Part shown: in pieces, positions 52,223 through 61,844 of the stretch
Position numbering within the stretch: the stretch's first letter is position 1
Layout: every line of letters starts with the position of its first letter
NCBI GenBank assembly: GCA_036502625.1
Contig: DASXYG010000061.1
Coordinates: 15,605-79,604 of the forward strand
Length of the DNA: 64,000 nt
Source: DASXYG01 sp036502625
GTDB lineage: Bacteria; Actinomycetota; Actinomycetes; Streptosporangiales; Streptosporangiaceae
Reading direction: 5' to 3'
Notes under the pieces: model-generated
Databases searched by the model: none
What the model was told of the DNA's origin: nothing
Seen by the model: the letters and a program-made list of their open reading frames with translations, nothing else
Program-made: the position numbers and the translations under genes

Positions 52223-52711
52223 TCAGGGGCGTTCCCGCTCCGTGACGGTGTCGATGGCGAGGACGAGCTCGCGCAGCGCGGGCTGCGCCGCGGTGAGCAG
52301 GTGCTGCCAGGCGGGGTGCAGCTCGGCGATGGCCGCGCGGAGGATGCCCTCGTTCGTGGCGTGCCACTCGTGTACGGCGCGGTCGCCGTCGGGGGTGAGC
52401 GTGAGGACGACGGCGCGGCGGTCGGCGTCGCCGCCGCCCCGGGTGATCATCTGCTGCTTCTGGAGGCCGTTGACCAGGGTGGTCACGGAGTTCGGTGCGA
52501 GGCGGAGGAGCCGGGCGAGCTGGCCGGGGCGCGCGCCCGGGTTCTCCGCGAGGCACGACAGCAGTTCGAGCTGCGCGACGGAGAGGGCGTTCTCGGGGGC
52601 GCCTACGCGGGCCGCGCGGCGCATGGCGCGCCGCAGCCGGGCGATGACGTCCGCGAGCGCCGCCTCCTCGCGCGCGTCTGCGGACGTGGACGGGGCGGGC
52701 GTGGCCGTCAT
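52223..52711 (-). CDS. MarR-family transcriptional regulator
   Basis: 162 residues from the ATG at 52711. Winged helix: LSVAQLELLSCLAENPGARP, GQLARLLRLAPNSVTTLVNG, then wing RGGGDADRRAVVLTLTPDGD. It is encoded just downstream of, and on the opposite strand from, the first MFS gene, and 14 bp after the second MFS gene on its own strand, so it probably forms an operon with the latter. Confidence 0.9.
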   Translation of the reverse strand: MTATPAPSTSADAREEAALADVIARLRRAMRRAARVGAPENALSVAQLELLSCLAENPGARPGQLARLLRLAPNSVTTLVNGLQKQQMITRGGGDADRRAVVLTLTPDGDRAVHEWHATNEGILRAAIAELHPAWQHLLTAAQPALRELVLAIDTVTERERP

Positions 52712-52725
52712 CGGGGTCTCCGGGG

Positions 52726-54135
52726 TTACGTGCGGCGATCGGATTGCGGGCGGGCCGCGCGGGCGGGCATGGCCAGCACGGTCAGGCCGGTGGCCAGGGC
52801 GAGCACCGCGAGGGCGGCCAGCGCCGGTCGTGCCGCGCCGGCCGCGGCGGCGCCGCCCGCGAAGTGCAGGCTCAGCGTAACCGCCGTCACGCCCAATGCG
52901 GTGCCGAGTCCGCGGCCCATGTTCACGAGTCCCCCGCCGGTGGCCGCCATGCGCGTGGGGACGGCCGCCATGATCGCCGTGTTGTTCGCCGGGATGAACA
53001 CCCCGAGCCCCAGCCCCATCACCGCCAGCCACCCGGCGACCCAGGCGTGCGACGCGGGCGCGGCGAGCAGCGCCCCCGCCCCGGCGACGAACGCGACCCC
53101 GCCGGCCAGGCAGCGCACCCGGGTCCCCCAGCGCGCGGGCATCACCTGATTCACCAGCACCGCCGCCACCGCGAACCCGGCCGGCAGCGCGGTGATCACC
53201 AGCCCCCCACTCGCACCGGCGAACACCTGCGGAAACAGAGTCAACGGCCCGAACAGCACGAGGTACGCCCCGAGCGCCCCGGCCAGCCCAACGGAGACGG
53301 TCCGCGACGAGCCGGGCCGTCCCCGGAGCAGGGACACGTCGATGAGCGGGTTCGCGCAACGGCGTTCCCGTACGGCGAAGGCGGTGGCCGCGGCGACGGA
53401 GGCGACCAGCAGCGCGAGCGCGGCCCAACCCGGCATCGGCAACCCCGAGACCCCCGACAGGGCGAGCAGCAGCGCCGTCGTGGCGACGCCGAGCAGGACC
53501 AGGCCCGGCCAGTCGAAGCGGCCGAGGACGCTGTGCTCGCGGGTGCGCGGCAGCAGGTAGCGCCCGGCGACCAGGGCGACGGCGCCCACCGGGACGTTCA
53601 CCCAGAAGACCCACCGCCACCCGGCCGAGGCCACGAGCAGCCCCCCGACCGCGGGCCCGAGCGCCAGGCCGAGCGCCTGCGCGGCCGCCTGCACGCCCAG
53701 CGCGCTGCGCATCGACCGGCGCGGCACGCTCGTGACCACCAGCGCCACGCTGTTGGCCTGCAGCATCGCCGCGCCCAGCGCCTGCGCCACCCGCGCCACG
53801 ACCAGCCAGCCGAGGTTCGGCACCAGCGCGCACGCCGCGGACGCCGCCGTGAACACCGCGAACCCGTACAGGTAGACGGCCTTGCGCCCGGCCGCGTCCG
53901 CGATCCGCCCCACCGCGACCATCAGCCCGACGAGCGTCAGCAGGTACGACAGCGACACCCACTGCACGGCGGCCAGCGGCGCGTGGAACTCATGCTGCAG
54001 CGCGGGGAACGTGAGCGTGACGATGCTGGCGTCGAGCTGCCCCATGAACGCGCCGAAGCACACGGTCGCCACGGCCAGCCACCCGGCGTGCCTGTGGTCC
54101 CTGATGACGGCGGGCCGCGGGCGCTCGGTCAGCAT
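52726..54135 (-). CDS. MFS drug transporter, DHA2 family
   Basis: 469 residues from the ATG at 54135, with GGGAGG 10 bp upstream. Motifs are CFGAFMGQLDASIVTLTFPA (D1), VGRIADAAGRKAVYLYGFAV (A) and RVAQALGAAMLQANSVALVV. Fourteen membrane helices are likely. It lies upstream of the MarR gene on the same strand. Two unlinked-strand DHA2 cassettes side by side suggest a local multidrug-efflux cluster. Confidence 0.92.
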   Translation of the reverse strand: MLTERPRPAVIRDHRHAGWLAVATVCFGAFMGQLDASIVTLTFPALQHEFHAPLAAVQWVSLSYLLTLVGLMVAVGRIADAAGRKAVYLYGFAVFTAASAACALVPNLGWLVVARVAQALGAAMLQANSVALVVTSVPRRSMRSALGVQAAAQALGLALGPAVGGLLVASAGWRWVFWVNVPVGAVALVAGRYLLPRTREHSVLGRFDWPGLVLLGVATTALLLALSGVSGLPMPGWAALALLVASVAAATAFAVRERRCANPLIDVSLLRGRPGSSRTVSVGLAGALGAYLVLFGPLTLFPQVFAGASGGLVITALPAGFAVAAVLVNQVMPARWGTRVRCLAGGVAFVAGAGALLAAPASHAWVAGWLAVMGLGLGVFIPANNTAIMAAVPTRMAATGGGLVNMGRGLGTALGVTAVTLSLHFAGGAAAAGAARPALAALAVLALATGLTVLAMPARAARPQSDRRT

Positions 54136-54277
54136 CGCTCGGTACCTCCCACGCCGTTGATACTTCTGAAACAGAATAACCATCGGCGCGTACGGAACCA
54201 TTCGCGGGGTCTTTCTCAGGGCATAGCCAAGGCGCCAATCCCTAGTTGAGATACTGGGAAATTCTGGAACCGAAGTA

Positions 54278-57079
54278 CTATCCGAACGGCTCAAGGACCG
54301 CGGGCCGGTCCGGCACCGGCGCGGACATGATCTCCCGGTACTCCTCCGCGTCGATCGACCCGGCGGCCCGCAGCACCTCCGCCGACTCCGACCACTGCCC
54401 CCGCGCGGTGTCCGCCTCACCGCGGCCGTACGCGAGCTCGCCGAGCATCCACAGGCATTCGGCGACGAGGAACTGGAACCCCCCGGACCGCGCGCGCTCC
54501 AGCGCCTGCCGGTACGCGGTGGCCGCCTCCTCGGTCCGGCCGGTCGAGCGCAGCACGGCGGCGACCTGCCCGTACGAGTTCGCCTCCAGCCGCCGCAGCC
54601 CGAGCTCGCGCGACATGCGCATCGCCTCTTGGCAGGCGGCGAGCGCGTCGTCGTAGCGGCCGAGCCTGCGGTACGCGTTGCCGAGGTTGCCGAGGAAGAA
54701 GACCTGCCGCTCGGAGGAGCCGATCGCGCTGCACAGCGCGACCGCGCCGGTGTACGCCGCGACCGCGCGCTCGTTCTCGTCGAAGCACATGTAGGCCATG
54801 CCGAGGACGTTCAGGCCCAGCGCCTCGCTGTTGCGGTCGCCGATGGCGCGCGACGCCGCGACCGCGCCGTTCGCGTGCAGGTACGCGTTCTCCTGGTCCA
54901 GCAGCCGGGTGTAGAGCAGCCCGAGGTCCAGGTGCGCCTGTGCCTCGTAGCGCGGGTCGCCCGCGCGCTCGGCCGCCGCCAGCATCAGCTCCCCGATCAG
55001 CTTCTGTGTACGACGCGCGCAGCGCATCTCCAGCGGCAGCGTCATCACGGCGCCGATGCCGACCGCGATGCCCGCGTACCGGTCCGAGGCGGCGGCCCGG
55101 CGCACCGCGACGACCAGGTTGTCCATCTCGGCGTCGAACCACGCGACGGCCGCCGCCTTGTCGGGCAGGTCGAGGCCGGGCTCCGCGGTCTCCGGGCCGT
55201 ACTCGGTCCGTACGGTCATCGCCGGCTCGATGGCCACACAGCCGTGCCGCGCCGTCGCCAGGTAGTGGTGCAGGACGCGTTCGAGCACCGCGTCGTACTC
55301 CTTCGGCGTCAGCAGCGTCTCCGCCTGCTCGCGTGCGTACGCGCGGACCAGGTCGTGCATCTCGTAGCGGTCCGGCCCGGCCGACTGGAGGAACTGCGAC
55401 TCCATCAGGGCGTCGAGGTCGCGCGCTGCCGCGGCGTCGGAGGTGCCGGCGGCGGCCGCGGCGACCGGTACGGAGATGGTGTGGCCGTTGAAGACGCCGA
55501 GGTGGGCGAGCGTACGGGCCTCTTCGGGGCTGTGGCGGTGGCTGGCCGCGAGGCTCGCGCGCACGGCGAGGTCGGCGTGCTGGAGCTCGTCGAGGCGGCC
55601 GCGGTCCTCGGCGAGGCGGCCGGCGAACGCGGCGAGGGCCAGGCCGGGGTGCACGACCAGGCGCGCGGCCGCGATGCGCAGCGCCAGCGGCCAGTTGCCG
55701 CACAGGCGGGCGATCTCCGCGGCGGCGTCCGCCTCCGCGGTGGCCCGCTCGGCGCCGATGAGCCGGCCGAGCAGGGCGGCGGCGTCGGACGGCGGCAGCG
55801 CGTCGAGGTGCTCGTGCACGGCGCCGTCCAGCCCGGCCAGCACCCGGCGGCCGGTGATCAGCACACCGCAGCCCGGGCCGGCCGGGAGCAGCTCGCGCAC
55901 CTGGGCCTCGTCAGCGGCGTTGTCGAGGACGACGAGGACGCGCCGGTCGGCGGTCAGCGAGCGGAAACGGGCGGCGGCCTCCTCGGTGTCGGTGTGCGGG
56001 GTGGCGTCGCCGAGGGCGCGCAGGAAGCGGTCGAGCACGTCGCCCGGCGTGAGCGGGTCGGTGCCCGCGGTGTGGCCGTGCAGGTTGACGTAGAGCTGGC
56101 CGTCCGGGTACGCCCCGGCCACCCGGTGCGCCACCCGGATGGCCAACGCCGACTTCCCGACCCCGGCACCGCCGCCGATCGCCGCGATCGGCGGCCCCGC
56201 CGGAGCGCCGCACGCCGCGGGGGCCGCGGTGAGCAGGGCCGCGAGGCTGTCGGCGCGCGACCCGCGGCCGGTGAAGGCGGTGACGTCGGCGGGAAGCTCC
56301 CGCGGTGTGGGCACCGGCGCCGCGGCGGGGCGTACGGGGGCGTCGAGCGCCGGGTCCTGGTTGAGGATGGCGTGTTCCAGGGCGCGCAGTTCGGGGCCGG
56401 GTTCGAGGCCGAGCTCGTCGGCGAGGAGGGCGCGGGCCTCGCGATAGCTGTCCAGCGCCTCACTCGCCCGGCCGAGGCGGTACAGCGCCAGCATGAGCAG
56501 GCCGCGGAGCCCCTCGCGGTACGGGTGCGCCGCGACGAGGACGCGCAGCTCGCCGACCGCGTCGGCGTGGCGGCCGAGGTCGAGCCGGGCGCGCAGGCAC
56601 TCCTCGGTGGCCTCGTGGCGCAGCTCCGTGAGGCGATCGGCCTCCTCGCGCACGCCGATGATGTCGTCGCAGCCGTCGAAGGCGGCGCCGTGCCACAGGT
56701 CGAGCGCGCGGCGGAGCAGGTCGGCGCCCGCCGCCGTCTGGCCCTCGGCGAGCCGCGCCCGCGCCTGCCCGACGAGGTGCTCGAACGCGGCCGAGTCGAG
56801 GCGGTCGGCGGCGACGACGAGCCGGTAGCCGGGCGGCCGGTGCTCGATCCGGTGCGCGCCCCCGAGCGCGGCGCGCAGCCGGTGGACGTACACCTGCAGG
56901 GATCGTGGCGCCGCCGCCGGGCTCCGCTCGCCCCACAGGGCCTCGACGAGGACATCAATGGAGGCCACCTGCCCGCGGTGGCACAGCAGCACGCTGAGCA
57001 GGGCGCGCAGCCGCGGCGCTATGGCGATCTCCGTGTCGCCGTCCCACAGCGTCACCGGACCGAGCACCCTGAGTTCCAT
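54278..57079 (-). CDS. AfsR/SARP-type regulator: BTAD, NB-ARC and TPR
   Basis: 933 residues from the ATG at 57079 (57091 is possible). Order: OmpR-like DNA-binding domain (MELRVLGPVTLWDGDTEIAI, about 1-95), BTAD (about 100-245, AAFEHLVGQARARLAEGQTA), NB-ARC ATPase with P-loop GGGAGVGKSALAIRVAH, VLVVLDNAADEAQVREL and LGRLIGAERATA, then TPRs to the C-terminus (YEAQAHLDLGLLYTRLL and repeats). Such proteins activate secondary-metabolite or stress genes. No biosynthetic cluster lies in the window, so the target is unknown. Confidence 0.92.
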   Translation of the reverse strand: MELRVLGPVTLWDGDTEIAIAPRLRALLSVLLCHRGQVASIDVLVEALWGERSPAAAPRSLQVYVHRLRAALGGAHRIEHRPPGYRLVVAADRLDSAAFEHLVGQARARLAEGQTAAGADLLRRALDLWHGAAFDGCDDIIGVREEADRLTELRHEATEECLRARLDLGRHADAVGELRVLVAAHPYREGLRGLLMLALYRLGRASEALDSYREARALLADELGLEPGPELRALEHAILNQDPALDAPVRPAAAPVPTPRELPADVTAFTGRGSRADSLAALLTAAPAACGAPAGPPIAAIGGGAGVGKSALAIRVAHRVAGAYPDGQLYVNLHGHTAGTDPLTPGDVLDRFLRALGDATPHTDTEEAAARFRSLTADRRVLVVLDNAADEAQVRELLPAGPGCGVLITGRRVLAGLDGAVHEHLDALPPSDAAALLGRLIGAERATAEADAAAEIARLCGNWPLALRIAAARLVVHPGLALAAFAGRLAEDRGRLDELQHADLAVRASLAASHRHSPEEARTLAHLGVFNGHTISVPVAAAAAGTSDAAAARDLDALMESQFLQSAGPDRYEMHDLVRAYAREQAETLLTPKEYDAVLERVLHHYLATARHGCVAIEPAMTVRTEYGPETAEPGLDLPDKAAAVAWFDAEMDNLVVAVRRAAASDRYAGIAVGIGAVMTLPLEMRCARRTQKLIGELMLAAAERAGDPRYEAQAHLDLGLLYTRLLDQENAYLHANGAVAASRAIGDRNSEALGLNVLGMAYMCFDENERAVAAYTGAVALCSAIGSSERQVFFLGNLGNAYRRLGRYDDALAACQEAMRMSRELGLRRLEANSYGQVAAVLRSTGRTEEAATAYRQALERARSGGFQFLVAECLWMLGELAYGRGEADTARGQWSESAEVLRAAGSIDAEEYREIMSAPVPDRPAVLEPFG

Positions 57080-57196
57080 GACACCACTCATCCCGATCAG
57101 GTCACCATCACTGACGGAAGCACGCAACCGCCCGGTTCCACCAGTATTTCGCGGAACAGGACGGTCGCGGCCGTACGGGAGAGTCGTGGGCGGGCG

Positions 57197-58033
57197 CTAG
57201 TAGACCTGGCTGGTGCCGTACCTGTGGTCGCGCTGCATGCTGTTGGTGGTGGCGTTCGCGGCGAGGGCGAGCACGCCGACGATGATGAAGACGATCAGCA
57301 GCCACTTGCCGCCGCTGGTCAGCGTCAGCGGGCTGGTGTCCGACGGCGGGCGTTGGCGCGGCACCTCGGGCGCGTCCGTCTCCTCGCCCCACACCACGGC
57401 GCCCTCGGGCTCCGCGGGCGGCGGGGCCGGTGCCTCGGCGGTGCCCTCGCCGAACAGCCCCTTCGGGTAGGCGGACGTCAGCATCATCCAGTACGCCTGG
57501 TAGCGCAGCTCGTACCGGGTGACCGCGGCCGTCGCGCCGAACAGCGGCTCGGGCGTACGGCCCATGATGAGCACGGCCAGCCAGCAGAAGAACGCGCACG
57601 CGCCCCAGCCGTACGTCAGCACGGCGTACAGGATCGCCGCCGGGATGGCCAGGATGATCCGGAACAGCACGGCCAGCCGGTTCAGCCGCGCGGGCCGCAG
57701 CTCGACGCGCACCGCCGGGTCCGCGGGCGACCACTCGAACGGCGGGTAGGAGTCGACGATCAGCCGCCCGTACGCCGACACGCGCATCACCCACGCGAGG
57801 TAGCCGGAGAGGTAGTCGGCGGCCCAGGTCGGCAGCCGCCCCATGAACAGGGCGCCGAACCAGCCGATGACCGTCACGACCGACGCCGCGACGCCGAGCG
57901 CCCACACGACGATGAACTGCGGGATGAGCAGGATCACCCGGATCAGGACGGTGAGCCGCCGCTGCCGCTCCGGGTTGTCGAGGTCGAGCCGGGGCAGGAA
58001 CTCTCGCTCCGCCGCTACGCCGTCCGCGGCCAT
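57197..58033 (-). CDS. DUF4389 membrane protein
   Basis: 278 residues from the ATG at 58033 (AAGGAG upstream). It has paired membrane helices followed by short DUF4389 repeats: VLIRVILLIPQFIVVWALGV and VLFRIILAIPAAILYAVLTY, with MGRLPTWAADYLSGYLAWVM and the corresponding MGRTPEPLFGATAAVTRYEL. A Pro-rich linker and a last helix (KWLLIVFIIVGVLALAANAT) follow. It is a duplicated unit inside one protein. Function unknown. Confidence 0.88.
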   Translation of the reverse strand: MAADGVAAEREFLPRLDLDNPERQRRLTVLIRVILLIPQFIVVWALGVAASVVTVIGWFGALFMGRLPTWAADYLSGYLAWVMRVSAYGRLIVDSYPPFEWSPADPAVRVELRPARLNRLAVLFRIILAIPAAILYAVLTYGWGACAFFCWLAVLIMGRTPEPLFGATAAVTRYELRYQAYWMMLTSAYPKGLFGEGTAEAPAPPPAEPEGAVVWGEETDAPEVPRQRPPSDTSPLTLTSGGKWLLIVFIIVGVLALAANATTNSMQRDHRYGTSQVY

Positions 58034-58141
58034 ATGCCGCTCCTTCCATCGTCGTCGGCGACACAATCTCTACCACTGTGTATCCGAGCGAACACGGAAG
58101 ATGACGTCGGCGGGACCGCGTGTCTGGCCGGGAGCGGACAG

Positions 58142-58756
58142 TTATGCGCCGGGGAGGAGATCCGTGAACGGCACCGGGTCGTCGTACGGGTCGCGTACGG
58201 CGGGCACCGGGCGCGCGGCGATCGCGCCGGCGAGCTCGTCCGCGGCCCGCTCGACACGCGGCGTCACCGGGTCGGCACCGCCGGCCGCGCCCCAGTCCTC
58301 CGACGCGGCGTACACCCCGGTCGGCACCGGGACCGCGCGCAGGTAGGCGAACATCGGCCGCATGGCGTACTCCAGCACCAGGGAGTGCCGCGCGGTGCCG
58401 CCGGTCGCGCCCATCAGCACGGGCTTCCCGGCGAGCGCGTCCTCCTCCAGGACGTCGAAGAACGACTTGAACAGCCCGCTGTACGACGCGTTGAACGTCG
58501 GCGTCACCGCGATCAGCCCGTCCGCCCCCGCCACGGTGTCGACGACGGCGCGCAGCGCGGCCGGCGGGAACCCGGTGAGCAGGTTGTTGGTGATGTCGTG
58601 CGCGTGGTCGCGCAGCTCGACGACCTCGGTCTCCGGCGCGAACCCGCGCAGCCGCAGCCCCTCGGCTACGGCGCCGGCCAGCCGGTCGGCGAGCAGCCGC
58701 GTGGACGACGGCTGCCCGAGGCCGGCGGCGACCACCGCGATGCGCCGCGTGCTCAT
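58142..58756 (-). CDS. NAD(P)H-dependent FMN reductase, CE1759 family
   Basis: 204 residues. The flavodoxin-like fold has the FMN phosphate loop VVAAGLGQPSSTRLLADRLA and VTPTFNASYSGLFKSFFDVL, then PVLMGATGGTARHSLVLEYA. It overlaps the upstream monooxygenase gene by ATGA. In this two-gene system the reductase supplies reduced FMN to the luciferase-like partner. Confidence 0.92.
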   Translation of the reverse strand: MSTRRIAVVAAGLGQPSSTRLLADRLAGAVAEGLRLRGFAPETEVVELRDHAHDITNNLLTGFPPAALRAVVDTVAGADGLIAVTPTFNASYSGLFKSFFDVLEEDALAGKPVLMGATGGTARHSLVLEYAMRPMFAYLRAVPVPTGVYAASEDWGAAGGADPVTPRVERAADELAGAIAARPVPAVRDPYDDPVPFTDLLPGA

Positions 58757-59850
58757 CGCCCCACCTCGACGGCCTCGCCGCTCTTCGCGGCCACGAGGCT
58801 CTCGTGCGTGGGCGCGTCCGGCACGCCGGCCGGGCGCAGCGCCGCGAACTCCCTGCGCAGCACGGGCACGACCTCCTCGCCGAGCATGTCGAGCTGTTCG
58901 AGCACGGTCTTCAGCGGCAGCCCCGCGTGGTCCATCAGGAAGAGCTGGCGCTGGTAGTCGCCCACGGTGTCGCGGAACGCCAGCGTCCGCTCGATCACCT
59001 GCTGCGGGCTGCCCACGGTCAGCGGCGTCTCCCGGGTGAACTCCTCCAGCGACGGGCCGTGGCCGTACACCGGGGCGTTGTCGAAGTACGGCCGGAACTC
59101 CGCGACCGCGTCCTGGGAGTTCTTCCGCATGAACGCCTGGCCGCCGAGCCCGACGATGGCCTCGTACGGCTGGCCGTGGCCGTAGTGGGCGAAGCGGCGG
59201 CGGTACAGCGCGACCATGCGCTTCGTGTGCTCCGGCGGCCAGAAGATGTTGTTGTGGAAGAAGCCGTCGCCGTAGAAGGCGGCCTGCTCGGCGATCTCCG
59301 GGCTGCGGATCGAGCCGTGCCACACGAACGGCGGCACGCCGTCGAGCGGGCGCGGCACCGAGGTGAACGCCTGGAGCGGCGTACGGAACTTGCCCTCCCA
59401 GTCGACGGTGTCCTCGCTCCAGAGGCGGTGCAGCAGGTGGTAGTTCTCGATGGCCAGCTCGATGCCGTCGCGGATGTCCTTGCCGAACCACGGGTAGACG
59501 GGGCCGGTGTTGCCGCGGCCCGTCATGAGGTCGACGCGGCCGTCGGCGATGTGCTGGAGCATCGCGAAGTCCTCGGCGATCTTCACGGGGTCGTTCGTGG
59601 TGATCAGCGTCGTGGACGTCGACAGGATGAGCCGCTCGGTGCGGGCGGCGACGTAGCCGAGCATGGTGGTCGGCGACGACGGCACGAACGGCGGGTTGTG
59701 GTGCTCGCCGGTCGCGAAGACGTCAAGGCCCACTTCCTCGGCCTTCTCGGCGATCCGGACCATCGACTTGATCCGCTCGCCCTCCGAGACCGTGTGCCCG
59801 GTCGTCGGGTCGGTGGTCACGTCGCCGACGGTGAAGATGCCGAACTGCAT
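58753..59850 (-). CDS. LLM-class flavin-dependent oxidoreductase, CE1758 family
   Basis: 365 residues from the ATG at 59850. The luciferase-like barrel shows FATGEHHNPPFVPSSPTTML, LSTSTTLITTNDPVKIAEDF, GRVDLMTGRGNTGPVYPWFG and the C-terminal QLFLMDHAGLPLKTVLEQLD. It forms the recognised CE1758/CE1759 pair with the FMN reductase. The true substrate of such pairs is unknown. Confidence 0.93.
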   Translation of the reverse strand: MQFGIFTVGDVTTDPTTGHTVSEGERIKSMVRIAEKAEEVGLDVFATGEHHNPPFVPSSPTTMLGYVAARTERLILSTSTTLITTNDPVKIAEDFAMLQHIADGRVDLMTGRGNTGPVYPWFGKDIRDGIELAIENYHLLHRLWSEDTVDWEGKFRTPLQAFTSVPRPLDGVPPFVWHGSIRSPEIAEQAAFYGDGFFHNNIFWPPEHTKRMVALYRRRFAHYGHGQPYEAIVGLGGQAFMRKNSQDAVAEFRPYFDNAPVYGHGPSLEEFTRETPLTVGSPQQVIERTLAFRDTVGDYQRQLFLMDHAGLPLKTVLEQLDMLGEEVVPVLRREFAALRPAGVPDAPTHESLVAAKSGEAVEVGR

Positions 59851-59943
59851 CGCACTCTCCCGGTATAGTAGAAGTTTCAACCACTCCCCCGAACAGGCCG
59901 GCCGCTACGGGTATTCCGTACGGTCCGCCCCGGTGGTTTGATC

Positions 59944-60945
59944 ATGGCCATGGGCCCGACCATCGACGTCCACACCCACTATGTGCCGCGTACGTGGCCG
60001 GACCTCGGCGCGCCGACCGGATCGTCGGGATGGCCGTGGCCGCGCGTGGAGTCCGCGCGCGACCTCACGATCATGCTGGGCGCGCGGGAGTTCCGCCGGG
60101 TGCGCGCGAACGCCTGGGACGCCGAGGCGCGGCTGGCCGACATGGACGCCGACGGCGTGGACGTCCAGGTGGTGTCGCCGACGCCGGTGTTCTTCTCCTA
60201 CGCCAGGCCGGGCGCGGAGGCGGCGGAGGCGGCGCGGGTGCTGAACGACCTGGCGCTGGAGATCTGCGCCCCCGATCCCGTACGGTTCCGCCCGTTCTGC
60301 CAGGTGCCGCTTCAGGATCCGGACGCCGCGTGCGCGGAGCTCGACCGCTGCCTGGCCGCGGGCCACGCGGGCGTGGAGATCGGCAACCACGTCGGCGACC
60401 GCGACCTCGACGACCCGGGCGTGGTGACGTTCCTCCAGCACTGCGCGGCGGCCGGCGCGCCGGTGTTCGTCCACCCGTGGGACATGCCGTCCTCGCCGCG
60501 GCTCGACCGCTGGATGGCGCAGTGGCTGGTGGGCATGCCGGCCGAGACCCACCTGTCGATCCTGGCGATGGTCCTCGGCGGCGTGTTCGACCGGGTGCCC
60601 GCCTCGCTGCGGATCTGCTTCGCGCACGGCGGCGGCTCGTTCGCCTTCTGGCTCGGCCGCATGGACAACGCCTGGCACCAGCGGCGCGACGTCATCGGCA
60701 CGTCCGAGCACCCGCCGTCGCACTACCTCGACCGGTTCAGCGTCGACAGCGTGGTCTTCGACCCGCGCGCGCTGCGCCTGCTGACCGAAACGCTCGGCGA
60801 CGAGCGCGTCATGCTCGGCACCGACTACCCGTACCCGCTGGGCGAGCGCCCGGCCGGCGCGGTGATCCGTACGGCGGGGCACCTGACCGCCGAGTCGCGC
60901 GCGCGGCTGCTCGGCGGCAACGCCGAACGCTTCCTCGCCCGCTGA
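59944..60945 (+). CDS. ACMSD-like amidohydrolase/decarboxylase
   Basis: 333 residues from the ATG at 59944 (TTG 59938 is also in frame). The metal motif HxH is in IDVHTHYVP, the Lys/His region is in GVEIGNHVGDRDLDDP with PVFVHPWDMPSSPRL, then FAHGGGSFAFWLGRMDNAWH, and the final metal Asp in MLGTDYPYPLGE. It fits 2-amino-3-carboxymuconate-6-semialdehyde decarboxylase or related nonhydrolytic decarboxylases. The aromatic substrate is unassigned. Confidence 0.9.
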   Translation: MAMGPTIDVHTHYVPRTWPDLGAPTGSSGWPWPRVESARDLTIMLGAREFRRVRANAWDAEARLADMDADGVDVQVVSPTPVFFSYARPGAEAAEAARVLNDLALEICAPDPVRFRPFCQVPLQDPDAACAELDRCLAAGHAGVEIGNHVGDRDLDDPGVVTFLQHCAAAGAPVFVHPWDMPSSPRLDRWMAQWLVGMPAETHLSILAMVLGGVFDRVPASLRICFAHGGGSFAFWLGRMDNAWHQRRDVIGTSEHPPSHYLDRFSVDSVVFDPRALRLLTETLGDERVMLGTDYPYPLGERPAGAVIRTAGHLTAESRARLLGGNAERFLAR

Positions 60946-61120
60946 CGCACCGACGAAATGTGCCGAATCCGGCCATCCGTTCGACGCTTTGGGTCCAGGG
61001 GCCCAGGGAACGTGCCGGTATTGAGACTGTGGTCCCTCGTAATCGGCCGGGTCCCGACGGTAACTTGGTCGCCAGCCCGGACACAGCGATCACCCCCCGC
61101 TCAGGTCAGAGGTGACGACC

Positions 61121-61837
61121 ATGCACCTGCTGGTAGTCGAGGACGACATCCACGTAGCCGCCGCCCTGCGAACCGTGCTCACCCGCCAGGGATTCACGGT
61201 GAGCGTGGCGAACTCCGCCGCGGAGGCCTTCGACGCGATCGCCGAGGGCCCCAACGTGGTCCTCCTCGATCTCGGCCTGCCCGACCGCGATGGGTTCGAC
61301 GTCTGCGGCCGCATCCGTCAGGAGTACGAAATCCCGGTGATCATGGTCACCGCGCGCACCGACGTCCGGTCCCGCATCCAGGGCCTCGACCGCGGCGCCG
61401 ACGACTACCTCACCAAGCCGTACGACATCGGCGAGCTCATCGCGCGCATCCACGCCGTCCACCGCCGCGCGGCCGCCAAGCAGCCGCGCCCCGCGACGCC
61501 CACCCCGGAGGAGCGCTCCACCGGCACGATCGAGGTCCGCGGCGTGCGCATCGACGCCAGCCGGCGCGACGTCCGCGTCAACGGCGAGCCGGTGGCGCTC
61601 ACGCGCAAGGAGTACGACCTGCTGTCGCTGCTGGCCCGCGAGCCCGGGGTGATCTTCCGGCGCGAGCAGATCATCAGCGAGGTGTGGAACACCGGGTGGT
61701 CGGGCACCAAGCGCACCCTCGAGGTGCACATGGCGTCGCTGCGGTCCAAGCTCGGCGTGCCCGACCTCTTCGAGACGGTCCGCGGCGTCGGCTACCGGCT
61801 GATCTCCGACGACGAGCTCGCCGCCGTGACCGGCTGA
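61121..61837 (+). CDS. OmpR/PhoB-family response regulator
   Basis: 238 residues from the ATG at 61121, which has AGAGG 9 bp upstream. Receiver: VVEDD (5-9), D50 phospho-acceptor (VVLLDLGLPDRDG), Thr in VTARTDVRS, Lys in YLTKPYD. The winged-helix output domain has LTRKEYDLLSLLAREPGVIF and GTKRTLEVHMASLRSKLG. It is 7 bp before the kinase gene. The 175-bp leader shows no further gene. Confidence 0.94.
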   Translation: MHLLVVEDDIHVAAALRTVLTRQGFTVSVANSAAEAFDAIAEGPNVVLLDLGLPDRDGFDVCGRIRQEYEIPVIMVTARTDVRSRIQGLDRGADDYLTKPYDIGELIARIHAVHRRAAAKQPRPATPTPEERSTGTIEVRGVRIDASRRDVRVNGEPVALTRKEYDLLSLLAREPGVIFRREQIISEVWNTGWSGTKRTLEVHMASLRSKLGVPDLFETVRGVGYRLISDDELAAVTG

Positions 61838-61844
61838 GGCGCAC

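Noticed and set aside
54629..58957. 4.3-kb plus-strand open frame opposite the SARP, DUF4389 and FMN reductase genes
   Set aside because: Low-complexity Arg/Gly/Val/Ala translation with no domain. The reverse-strand genes have clear families.
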